Origin: an uncultured Prevotella sp.
GTDB lineage: Bacteria; Bacteroidota; Bacteroidia; Bacteroidales; Bacteroidaceae
Length of the DNA: 20,052 nucleotides
Direction of reading: 5' to 3'
NCBI GenBank assembly: GCA_934256705.1
Contig: CAKQPF010000061.1
Coordinates: 1-20,052 of the forward strand
The notes under the pieces are model-generated. The model ran no database searches and was not told the origin of the DNA. It worked only from the letters and a program-made list of their open reading frames with translations. Positions 1 to 5,700 of the stretch are shown here, one piece after another; the stretch's first letter is position 1, and each line of letters opens with the position of its first letter. Position numbers and translations under genes: made by a program.

Positions 1-86
1 ACTTTCTTAAAAAATACACTTCTTGCACTCAATTATGAGCCTTTGTACTAAAATTTGAGAAGAGCCATATTTTTTCTTGTTTGATA

Positions 87-266
87 TTCCACCCTTCCAC
101 CTTGAGACTGTTATTGCTTTGATTATCAGGGCTTTATCTATGGTGGAATTATGGGTGGAATATAGGTGGAATTACGAGAAGTTCCACCCATATTCCACCC
201 GTAATTCCACCCTATCTAACGTGTTGATTATTAAATGTATAACACCATTGAGGTGGAAGGGTGGAA
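87..266. repeat. Nested inverted repeats built from GGTGGAA
   Basis: Two nested inverted repeats are visible. The inner arms, 142-171 and 182-211, are 30 nt each and complementary at 28 positions around a 10-nt loop. Each arm contains three GGTGGAA heptamers. The outer arms, 87-102 (TTCCACCCTTCCACCT) and 251-266 (AGGTGGAAGGGTGGAA), are perfectly complementary. A transcript or a single strand could fold into a long hairpin inside a larger stem. No convincing gene lies within it; the one small reading frame here just translates the repeat. Function is unknown: a protein-binding iteron array, a replication or transfer site, or a remnant of a non-autonomous element are all possible. Confidence 0.8.
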
Positions 267-438
267 CTTCTTTCGCATAAATTTATTTTTTGAGAATTAT
301 AGTCGAAAAGTTGTGAAGAGATGTTAAATAGTGGCTATTTTCTGCTCCAATACACTTCTCTATGCAGTTCCTAACCATTATTCCTTCAGGGCAAATAAGA
401 GATGGCTTCCATTCGGAGGGGTCGGGGAGGAGTGTTAT

Positions 439-580
439 AAAAGCTATGTTATTAGGATGTAAAAGCTATGCTATTAGGATGTAAAAGCTATGTTATTAGG
501 ATGTAAAAGCTATGTTATTAGGATGTAAAAGCTATGTTATTAGGAGGTAAAAGCTATGTTATTAGGATGTAAAAGCTATG
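439..580. repeat. 22-bp tandem array, about 6.5 copies
   Basis: Six consecutive 22-bp units (439-460, 461-482, 483-504, 505-526, 527-548, 549-570) and a half unit (571-580) each begin AAAAGCTATG and end TTAGGATGT. Unit 2 has one substitution (CTATT for TTATT). Unit 5 reads GGAGGT instead of GGATGT, creating AGGAGG eight bases before an ATG at 556. There are no spacers, so it is not a CRISPR. The unit is not a multiple of three, so it does not encode a protein repeat. Confidence 0.9.
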
Positions 581-644
581 CTTTTGCTGAGCATCAACAA
601 TATTTTTTGACTTTAACTGATTTTACTTTAGAGCGGGAAAGGTA

Positions 645-737
645 CTGTCTTCCAGACAGTCGTTTTGTTTTAGTTTACAAATACCGAGACTTTGTTCCGG
701 GTTACTCTCGCTTCGCTCGGTACTGTCTTCCAGACAG
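645..737 (-). repeat. Dispersed intergenic hairpin element, copy 1 (inverted)
   Basis: This 93-bp element is bounded at both ends by the palindrome CTGTCTTCCAGACAG (645-659 and 723-737). Its reverse complement matches 17463-17554 and 19831-19922 closely, including the CCGAGCGAAGCGAGAGTAAC block. The central block, which at 17500-17518 reads CCCGGGACGAAGTCTCGGG, can itself form a hairpin with one G-T pair. The middle 20-25 bases differ from the other copies while the ends are conserved. No coding potential is seen. Confidence 0.85.
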
Positions 738-739
738 AG

Positions 740-885
740 CTTGTTGTTTTAGTTGTCTTGTTGTTTGGTTTGTCTTGTTGTTTAGTCGTTTTGTTATCTT
801 GTTGTTTTGTTGGATGACAATATTGCTGGAGGTTACTACAAACAACTAAACAACCAAACAACTAAACAACAAGACAACCAGCCAA
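740..885. repeat. Paired complementary octamer arrays with conserved core, copy 1
   Basis: A T-rich array of degenerate TTGTTTAG-like octamers (about 740-812) is followed by a core, GATGACAATATTGCTGGAGG then TTACTACAAACAAC (813-846), and then an A-rich array of CAACTAAA/CAACCAAA octamers (to about 885). The two arrays are roughly complementary, so the whole can fold into a long stem with the core in the loop. The same architecture with a nearly identical core recurs at 3660-3772. No gene is apparent between here and 1001. Confidence 0.75.
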
Positions 886-1000
886 CATTATTGTACAAAA
901 AAAGAAAATAACGTAATGGATTTCTATATTTTGGGGTTTTTATAGCTGAATGTCAAGTTTTATTATTATATTTGCAATCTGGAATCTGAATCAGATATAG

Positions 1001-1711
1001 TTGTTTTATAAAATATTGGCTTATGATAGTTTCTACGTTTGTAGAAATCTGGAAACTGTTTATTTTAAAGGCAAAGTTCCTAAACTCGGTTATTATTCAA
1101 GACCTGAAATACCGACTACCTGTATTATCAAAGTCCCAACAGAATACCTTCAGGCTTATAAAAATGTTTTCGGACGACGAGGTTATAAATACATCTATGC
1201 ATGGGACTATAATGGATCAGGCGATGACGATAAGCCAGTTACTCAATGCGCTACTCCATCCGTCTCTTACGAAGCAGGAGAGTTGAAGTTCGCTTGCGAA
1301 ACTGCCGGAGCAAAATATCATTATTCTATCAGCGATAAGGATATGGCTACAGATGCTCTTAGCGAAGATGGCAAGGTATCGCTCACGGCTGCTTATAACA
1401 TATCTGTTTATGCCACAGCTGATGGCTATACCGCATCAGAAAAGGCAGAGGCTACTCTTTATTGGATCAATGCCAATCAGGAAACCACCAATATCAACTT
1501 GGCTAAAACTCGTGGCATCATGGCTACGGCTCATGATGGCATCGTCAGCATTTCTGGTCTTGATAATGGCGAGGTGGTAAAGTTCTATGCGGCTGATGGC
1601 AAACTTTTAGGTTCATCTCCTGCCGTTGGTGGTGTTGCATCATGCGCCGTATCTGAAAAGATGGTTATTGCTAAAATCGGCATGAATACCATCAAAGTAT
1701 CAATGAAGTGA
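1001..1711 (+). pseudogene. C-terminal remnant of a BspA-like surface/secreted protein
   Basis: The frame opens directly after an in-frame TAG (998-1000) at a TTG and has no signal peptide, so it looks like the 3' end of a larger gene that has lost its start. Residues about 10-60 (CRNLETVYFKGKVP) resemble the last unit of a BspA-type leucine-rich repeat protein. Residues 80-155 resemble the chitobiase-like or Ig-like domain common in Prevotella surface proteins (ATPSVSYEAG, then YNISVYATADGY). The last 60 residues (VSISGLDNGEVVKFYAADGK, then a beta-rich end) resemble a type IX secretion C-terminal sorting domain. The intact protein would be exported. Family calls are from pattern recognition. 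It could also be a short expressed protein, but no promoter or credible start is seen. Confidence 0.65.
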
Positions 1712-1755
1712 TGTAAATAATGGACAGAATGTAGCTCAAGAAATTACCTATAACG

Positions 1756-1787
1756 TCCACACGTCCTCAAAATGAGGATAGTGTGGA
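1756..1787. terminator. Hairpin downstream of surface-protein remnant
   Basis: TCCACAC (1756-1762) pairs with GTGTGGA (1781-1787), and an inner CCTCA/TGAGG stem closes a short AAA loop. It lies about 45 bp after the stop at 1711. There is no clear T-run, so termination is an inference. Confidence 0.45.
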
Positions 1788-1840
1788 TGCTACGGCATAT
1801 TGGAGAAAACTTTAGTTACGTCTTAAAGCAGAAGGAAATG

Positions 1841-1865
1841 AAACCGTGACAACTTGTCACGGTTT
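1841..1865. terminator. Strong hairpin between convergent genes
   Basis: AAACCGTGACAA (1841-1852) and TTGTCACGGTTT (1854-1865) are perfectly complementary over 12 bp. The site sits between the convergent genes ending at 1711 and 1916, as expected for a bidirectional terminator. A second small stem (CGCTTC/GAAGCG, 1875-1895) follows. T-tracts on either side are weak. Confidence 0.6.
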
Positions 1866-1915
1866 GAAATTGAGCGCTTCAGCCTTGCAGAAGCGGGTTC
1901 GGACTGAAAAGCAGT

Positions 1916-2473
1916 TTAACCGCCAGCTGGAGCTGAACAACGAGGCTTAAAGTACTTGACATCAAGGAGCTTTTCCATCCACACCATGTCATACCACTCA
2001 CCAAACTTATATCCACAACGGTGGAAGTGTGCCACCTTCGTGTAGCCCATCTTCTCATGGAAAGAAATGCTCTGATGGGTCAGATGATTGTTTTCCTCTT
2101 CTATCCAGGTGATGCTGGCATTGAGATTTATAAAGCCCAGGTGCTTCAGTCTGCTCTCCAGTTCCTCATAGAGTTTTTTGCCGATGCCTTGCTGATGTGC
2201 GTCTTTTGCAATGTAGATGCTCATCTCCACGCAATGGTGGTAAGCCGGTCTTACCCGGAATGTGTTGGCGTAGGTGTAACCCACGATCCGTCCATCATGC
2301 TCAGCCACGAGATAAGGGAACTTCTTCTGAATGGTCTCTATCCTGTGACGGAATTCCTCTACCGACGGGACGTCATATTCAAATGTGATGGCGGTCTGCT
2401 CCACGTAAGGAGCGTATATTGCCAGCAGCTGCTCTGCATCGTCTGGCATGGCTGTGCGAATCGTTATGTCCAT
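1916..2473 (-). CDS. GNAT N-acetyltransferase, phosphinothricin/YncA-like
   Basis: The protein (185 aa from the ATG at 2471-2473) is a GCN5-related acetyltransferase, expected to transfer acetyl from acetyl-CoA to a small amine such as an amino acid analogue. It begins MDITIRTAMPDDAEQLLAIY, the usual first strand and helix of the fold. The central YTYANTFRVRPAYHHCVEMS is typical of the phosphinothricin N-acetyltransferase/MnaT subgroup. The acetyl-CoA loop QQGIGKKLYEEL and the late FHEKMGY motif are present. The frame stays open upstream to 2578, but the homology starts at this Met, so I chose it. The tail after MEKLL (DVKYFKPRCSAPAGG) extends past the usual end. The gene starts 94 bp after the 2568-3164 gene and may share its transcript. 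Substrate cannot be told from sequence. Confidence 0.85.
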   Translation of the reverse strand: MDITIRTAMPDDAEQLLAIYAPYVEQTAITFEYDVPSVEEFRHRIETIQKKFPYLVAEHDGRIVGYTYANTFRVRPAYHHCVEMSIYIAKDAHQQGIGKKLYEELESRLKHLGFINLNASITWIEEENNHLTHQSISFHEKMGYTKVAHFHRCGYKFGEWYDMVWMEKLLDVKYFKPRCSAPAGG

Positions 2474-2567
2474 ATCTGATATATATATTTGTATTTGCAT
2501 TATGCTCCCCTTGATGGAAGAGCGGTCTTGATATTGTTGGCGAATCAGTGGTCTGTATAGAAACCGC

Positions 2568-3164
2568 TTATACAGCAACGAGGAAACCCAACAAGGGAAT
2601 GATGCTGATTAAATTCTCTGCTACCATCATGTTTATGTTCGGAAAATTGTTGCTATATTCTCTGCTAATTGTATCGTCGATGATAGAACGAATCAGAAAA
2701 GACTTTATCGCTGAGTTGGAATCCTTATGAGAGAAAGCATGGTACGATTCCCAAGTAATATATGCCATATCTTTATTAGCAGACAGATTCCAGAATGGTT
2801 CGCTGTTCATATAGGTGAAAGGATTACGATAATCGCATTTGAACGGACTTCCCTTAGGAACCGTCTGATGCCAAACCTCCTTGAATCTATTTTTCAATTC
2901 TTTATCCAGCAGTATGGCGTTTGTAGTGAAATGTCCCGATTCTATAAGGTCAATGATGGCAATAATCATTACGGCTTTATGTGGAGCATAACATCCCTTA
3001 TACTTGTTGCGATGCAGGTTTGCTGCTATATGCAGGAAGTAATTCCCACACTGTTCAGTCTTTTTGCTTTCAATTGCCGTCTTCGTTGTTTTATCCAGCG
3101 AACTATATACCTCCGTTTGCATAAAGGAGTCCAATGCTTTGATATTTGTAATTGTATCACACAT
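2568..3164 (-). CDS. Stand-alone DNA sulfur-binding-like (ScoMcrA SBD-like) protein
   Basis: The 198-aa protein carries the hallmark pattern of the N-terminal DNA sulfur-binding domain of McrA/HNH-type restriction enzymes. APHKAVMIIAIIDLIESG (about 60-77) is followed by a helix with KNRFKEVW (91-98) and then FKCDYRNPFTYMNSEPFWNL (about 108-127). The SBD family reads phosphorothioate-modified DNA and usually sits in front of an HNH nuclease domain. Here no HNH motif follows and the gene simply stops after the domain. An N-terminal extension of about 45 residues with a predicted helix precedes it. It could be a sensor or regulator, an antitoxin-like binding protein, or a restriction enzyme that has lost its nuclease. 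No dnd or ssp modification genes are visible. Confidence is good for the domain family and low for the ligand. Confidence 0.7.
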   Translation of the reverse strand: MCDTITNIKALDSFMQTEVYSSLDKTTKTAIESKKTEQCGNYFLHIAANLHRNKYKGCYAPHKAVMIIAIIDLIESGHFTTNAILLDKELKNRFKEVWHQTVPKGSPFKCDYRNPFTYMNSEPFWNLSANKDMAYITWESYHAFSHKDSNSAIKSFLIRSIIDDTISREYSNNFPNINMMVAENLISIIPLLGFLVAV

Positions 3165-3220
3165 AATGCCTTTAGTTTTTTTGCCTATCCATTGTTCGGT
3201 GGCTATGAATAATTTGAATG

Positions 3221-3228
3221 CAAATTTA
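3221..3228 (-). promoter_or_regulatory. Candidate -7 box (TAAATTTG) for the SBD-like gene
   Basis: The minus strand reads TAAATTTG, matching the Bacteroidetes TAnnTTTG box, 57 bp upstream of the start at 3164. No good TTTG is found 19-20 bp upstream, so this is a moderate call. Confidence 0.4.
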
Positions 3229-3324
3229 CTAAAGATATTCCATATTCCTGTTACAATATGATGAAATATTACGATTGCAAGGTTAAAAATGTTAAGAGAC
3301 TATAGTTTTTCAAGCAAATTACAT

Positions 3325-3332
3325 TACCTTTG
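3325..3332 (+). promoter_or_regulatory. Candidate -7 box (TACCTTTG) for the 3370 gene
   Basis: TACCTTTG fits the Bacteroidetes TAnnTTTG consensus and lies 37 bp before the ATG at 3370. The -33 region is T-rich (TAGTTTTTC) but not a clean TTTG. Confidence 0.55.
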
Positions 3333-3369
3333 CACGAGATGTTCAACTATAATATAAACAATAAGTATC

Positions 3370-3654
3370 ATGATTAGATTAAACGTGTTTTTCGAGAAAA
3401 AGGAGAACGTCAAGGCAGAGGAAATCAATGCCTTGTGCAAGGAACTGGTGGAGAAGTCGCTGAAGGACAACGGAAACGTGGCATACGACTTTTTCGTCAG
3501 CGGTACCTGCGATGAAGTGATGATGATCTGTGAGACCTGGGAAAACGAGGAAGTGCTGAAAGCCCACATGGCTACAGAGCATTTCACCTCTCTGGTTCCA
3601 AAGATTGAAACGCTCACCAAGAACGGATTGAAACTTGAGCAGTTCGCTTTCTAA
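3370..3654 (+). CDS. Antibiotic biosynthesis monooxygenase (ABM)-like, YgiN-type small protein
   Basis: This 94-aa single-domain protein has the dimeric ferredoxin-like ABM fold pattern. A first strand (IRLNVFFEKKENVKAEEINA) is followed by a helix, a strand with VAYDFFVSG, then the conserved ICETWENEEVLKAHMATEHF block, where the W..E..L..H...EHF signature is diagnostic. Members act as quinol monooxygenases, haem-degrading enzymes or small oxidoreductases, or have no known substrate. Length matches stand-alone members. It is monocistronic: a candidate promoter lies upstream and a strong hairpin at 3772-3821 downstream. I cannot assign a substrate. Confidence 0.85.
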   Translation: MIRLNVFFEKKENVKAEEINALCKELVEKSLKDNGNVAYDFFVSGTCDEVMMICETWENEEVLKAHMATEHFTSLVPKIETLTKNGLKLEQFAF

Positions 3655-3659
3655 GCGGA

Positions 3660-3772
3660 TTGTTGTCTTGTTGTTTAGTTGTTTAGTTGTTTAGTTGTTT
3701 AGTTGATTGACTATATTGCAGCAGGTTATTACAAACAACCAGACAACCAGACAACCAGACAACCAGACAACA
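3660..3772. repeat. Paired complementary octamer arrays with conserved core, copy 2
   Basis: Four to five TTGTTTAG octamers (about 3660-3704) are followed by the core GATTGACTATATTGCAGCAG with TTATTACAAACAAC (3705-3738), and then CAACCAGA octamers (to about 3772). The design and core match 740-885, while the octamers themselves have changed (CAGA rather than CTAAA). Confidence 0.8.
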
Positions 3773-3821
3773 AACCGGCCATTGGAGCGTGGATTATCCC
3801 ATTCGCTCTAATGGCCGGTTT
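3772..3821. terminator. Long stem hairpin between convergent genes
   Basis: The arms 3772-3789 and 3804-3821 pair at 17 of 18 positions with a 14-nt loop, between the plus gene ending at 3654 and the minus gene ending at 3870. It fits a bidirectional transcription stop, though it lacks a clear T-run. Confidence 0.6.
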
Positions 3822-3845
3822 CCATTTAGGTATGAACTATGTTTC

Positions 3846-3873
3846 ATGATGTCAGCAGTATTGCTGACATCAT
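3846..3873 (-). terminator. Perfect 12-bp hairpin overlapping the ogt stop codon
   Basis: ATGATGTCAGCA (3846-3857) and TGCTGACATCAT (3862-3873) are perfectly complementary with a GTAT loop. The stop codon of the minus-strand repair gene (3870-3872) lies within the stem. It is probably part of a convergent terminator pair with 3772-3821. Confidence 0.6.
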
Positions 3874-4427
3874 CTGTGCTTGATCAGACGGTCTGCCTTT
3901 GCGATTGCTGTGCGTGCCTCCATGTCAAGCAGGAATTTCTTTGCCTCCATTCCTCCGGCAAAGCCTGTGAGGGAACGGTCGCTGCCTACGATGCGATGGC
4001 AAGGGATGAGGATCCCGATGCCGTTCGCCCCGATGGCTTGTCCCACAGCCCTGACGGACTGGGGCGCGTCAATGTATCGTGCAATGTCCTTGTAGGTCCT
4101 TGTCTCTCCATAGGGTATTTCCTGCAATGCTTGCCACACCCGCTTCTGGAAGTCGGTGCCTATAGGGAGCAGCGGAACGCTGAATGTCTGGCGGGTTCCT
4201 GCAAAATATTCCTCCAGTTGCCTCTTTGTCCGCTCCAGGACAGGGGACGACTTCATGATGCCCTCGGCATTCAGGTATTCCGCCAGCCTACGCTTGCAGC
4301 GCTCGCCACATGGCATTTCGCTCCAGATGCAGAGACACAGTTCGTCACCCGCCGCTGCAAGGATGATTTCTCCGCAGGGCGTGTTGACGCATTGGATGTT
4401 GACCTGTAGTTTCTCTCTGTCCATCAT
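3870..4427 (-). CDS. ogt: Methylated-DNA--[protein]-cysteine S-methyltransferase
   Basis: This 185-aa suicide DNA-repair enzyme takes the alkyl group from O6-alkylguanine (and O4-alkylthymine) onto its own cysteine. The active-site motif IPCHRIVG is intact, with the acceptor Cys at residue 143. The helix-turn-helix region (TDFQKRVWQALQEIPYGETR, 91-110) holds the conserved FQ..VW pattern, and VRAVGQAIGANG precedes the active site. The usual N-P before the active site reads N-G here. Length fits the Ogt class without an AdaA domain. The start is 37 bp after the end of the DUF2461 gene, suggesting cotranscription. A closely following ATG (second codon) is an equally possible start. Confidence 0.93.
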   Translation of the reverse strand: MMDREKLQVNIQCVNTPCGEIILAAAGDELCLCIWSEMPCGERCKRRLAEYLNAEGIMKSSPVLERTKRQLEEYFAGTRQTFSVPLLPIGTDFQKRVWQALQEIPYGETRTYKDIARYIDAPQSVRAVGQAIGANGIGILIPCHRIVGSDRSLTGFAGGMEAKKFLLDMEARTAIAKADRLIKHR

Positions 4428-4464
4428 TTGTTCGGGATAATGCGGTTCTCATGTCTGGTCATGC

Positions 4465-5154
4465 TCATTCCATCTCTTCCTTCACGTAGTCCACGGCACG
4501 GTTTATGTAATCTACAAAAGGTTTGGTGGTCTTGAGCAGTTCAGCCACACGCTTGGCAAGATTGTCCTCCATCAGGAAAGCGTCGTCCGCTTGTGCAGTC
4601 AGGCAATAGGCTTTCATCCGCATCCAGTCGGCATAGGGTGCGTCGGGGTCGAATTCCCTTGGCACACGCTTCAGTGCTCCCTCCATGTCGGGGACAAAGC
4701 GGCTGTCGGCCTTCCCCAGGACGGCTGTGGAGAATGTCTGCCATTCGTCACTGATGTCTTCGCGCAATATCCTGACAGCCTTGCTGTCGTAGCAATAGTT
4801 GCCGGAAGCCAGCATGTGGGCTTGCGGATATTCCTGGACCTTGCCGGTTCCGACATGGAAATAATATCCTGCATGCATCGACTTCTTGCCCCCTTTTGCC
4901 ATGAAGACTCCGAAATGTGTCTTGTATGGCGACTTGTCCTTGGAGAATCTCGTGTCGCGGTAGATGCGGTAAGTGCAGTCCTTGACGGTCAGCGGGGCGA
5001 TGTCATCATCGAAGCGTGCGATTTCTGCAATGAGGCTTTCGCAGAATGCGTTCCATTCCTGTAGCACATGCAGGTATCTGTCTTTGTTTGAGTTGAACCA
5101 TTCCCGGTTGTTGTTGTTCTCCAGATCGCGGAGGAAGTCAAGTATTTCTTTCAT
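4465..5154 (-). CDS. DUF2461 (TIGR02453) family protein
   Basis: The 229-aa protein matches the widespread DUF2461 family from end to end. It starts with ILDFLRDLENNNNREWFNSN (the LxxLxxNNxRxWF signature), continues with CTYRIYRDTRFSKDKSPYKT (about 60-79) and GYYFHVG (96-102), and ends with helices containing AELLKTTKPF. The biochemical role of the family is unknown. The protein looks cytoplasmic, with no signal peptide or membrane segment. It is followed at 37 bp by ogt, so the two may be coexpressed; that does not prove a repair role. The 170-nt leader upstream looks structured. Confidence 0.88.
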   Translation of the reverse strand: MKEILDFLRDLENNNNREWFNSNKDRYLHVLQEWNAFCESLIAEIARFDDDIAPLTVKDCTYRIYRDTRFSKDKSPYKTHFGVFMAKGGKKSMHAGYYFHVGTGKVQEYPQAHMLASGNYCYDSKAVRILREDISDEWQTFSTAVLGKADSRFVPDMEGALKRVPREFDPDAPYADWMRMKAYCLTAQADDAFLMEDNLAKRVAELLKTTKPFVDYINRAVDYVKEEME

Positions 5155-5257
5155 GATGTATGATTTTTTTTATATTATTCCATCCTGCCATATTTCATTT
5201 CCACGCCCTCGTTGTCATACTGCTTGCGTTAGCCGGTAGGGGGGCGGTAAGCGTGAT

Positions 5258-5339
5258 GCGCACTACTGCCGTGCGCGGTCTCCATAGGGATTAGTGATGC
5301 TCTAATCCGGTATCGGTGCGTGTTTCGTCTGCAAAGATA
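5258..5339 (-). promoter_or_regulatory. Structured 5' leader and -7 box upstream of the DUF2461 gene
   Basis: On the minus strand a TATCTTTG box (5332-5339) would give a leader of about 170 nt. It contains two clear stems, GGATTAG/CTAATCC (5288-5308) and GCGCAC/GTGCGC (5258-5276), followed by a C-rich stretch (CCGCCCCCCTACC, near 5230-5247). The leader is more GC-rich than its surroundings. I do not recognise a known riboswitch class. It may be a cis-regulatory RNA or a small RNA gene. The -33 element is poor. Confidence 0.4.
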
Positions 5340-5398
5340 CAAAAAATATTCAGAAGTAGGTAATCGGAATTATTTTAATAATGAATAGATGATGATGA

Positions 5399-5569
5399 TT
5401 TTTTTTCTGAACACGAATTACGCTCGAATGCACGAATGTTCTTGCCTTGCGGCAATGATTTTAGTAAAGTCTATCCGTTAGATCCGTGTTCGAAAAAAAC
5501 ACGACCTCGGAGGTTTTAATTGACCACGGATTGTACGGATTGAACGGATGTATTGGTACTGTCTTCCAG
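5399..5569 (-). repeat. Dispersed intergenic repeat, inverted partial copy
   Basis: The reverse complement of this stretch matches the right part of the copies at 17302-17682 and 19669-20052. It includes half of the CTGTCTGGAAGACAG palindrome (5559-5569), the 9-bp-phased ATCCGTTCAATCCGTACAAT block (around 5522-5549), the run of A following GTGTTCG, and the ATTGCCGCAAGGCAAGAACAT block. It ends with the same CGTGTTC motif seen near 17700. No coding potential is seen. The region 5155-5693 otherwise holds only the leader and the inverted repeat listed separately. Confidence 0.85.
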
Positions 5570-5576
5570 TTTTACA

Positions 5577-5700
5577 GGTAATAGGAGATAGGGAAAAGGT
5601 AATATGAGATTACACTCCGTCTGCTTGAGATTTTTCCCATATCGAGAAACCATGAGCTGCAAGTGTAATCTCCTATTACTTATTCCCTATTCTCTATTCC
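5577..5700. repeat. Extended imperfect palindrome at the end of the ADP-ribosylglycohydrolase gene
   Basis: GTAATATGAGATTACACT (5600-5617) pairs with AGTGTAATCTCCTATTAC (about 5658-5675) with one mismatch. Outside it, AATAGGAGATAGGGAA (from about 5579) pairs imperfectly with the TTCCCTATTCTCTATT region (5682-5697). It could be the terminator of the minus-strand gene ending at 5694 or a small non-coding element. Confidence 0.55.

Noticed and set aside
77..280. 67-codon plus-strand reading frame
   Set aside because: It lies entirely within the nested inverted repeat and shows no protein-like pattern.
439..580. CRISPR array
   Set aside because: Units are directly adjacent, with no spacers, and no cas genes are present.
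556..849. 97-codon plus-strand reading frame
   Set aside because: It runs through the tandem array, the hairpin element and the T-rich octamer array; its residues are just translated repeats, despite an AGGAGG in front of the ATG.
1001..1711. Complete secreted protein
   Set aside because: There is no signal peptide, the frame starts right after an in-frame stop at a TTG, and the repeats begin mid-unit.
2021..2479. 152-codon plus-strand frame opposite the acetyltransferase gene
   Set aside because: It is antisense to a clear GNAT gene; composition and lack of any domain pattern mark it as a shadow.
3660..3772. CRISPR-like or coding repeat
   Set aside because: Octamer low-complexity arrays in inverted orientation without spacers or an open frame of interest.
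5222..5340. Known riboswitch (TPP, cobalamin, SAM) upstream of the DUF2461 gene
   Set aside because: I could not find the diagnostic core sequences of these classes; only generic stems are visible.
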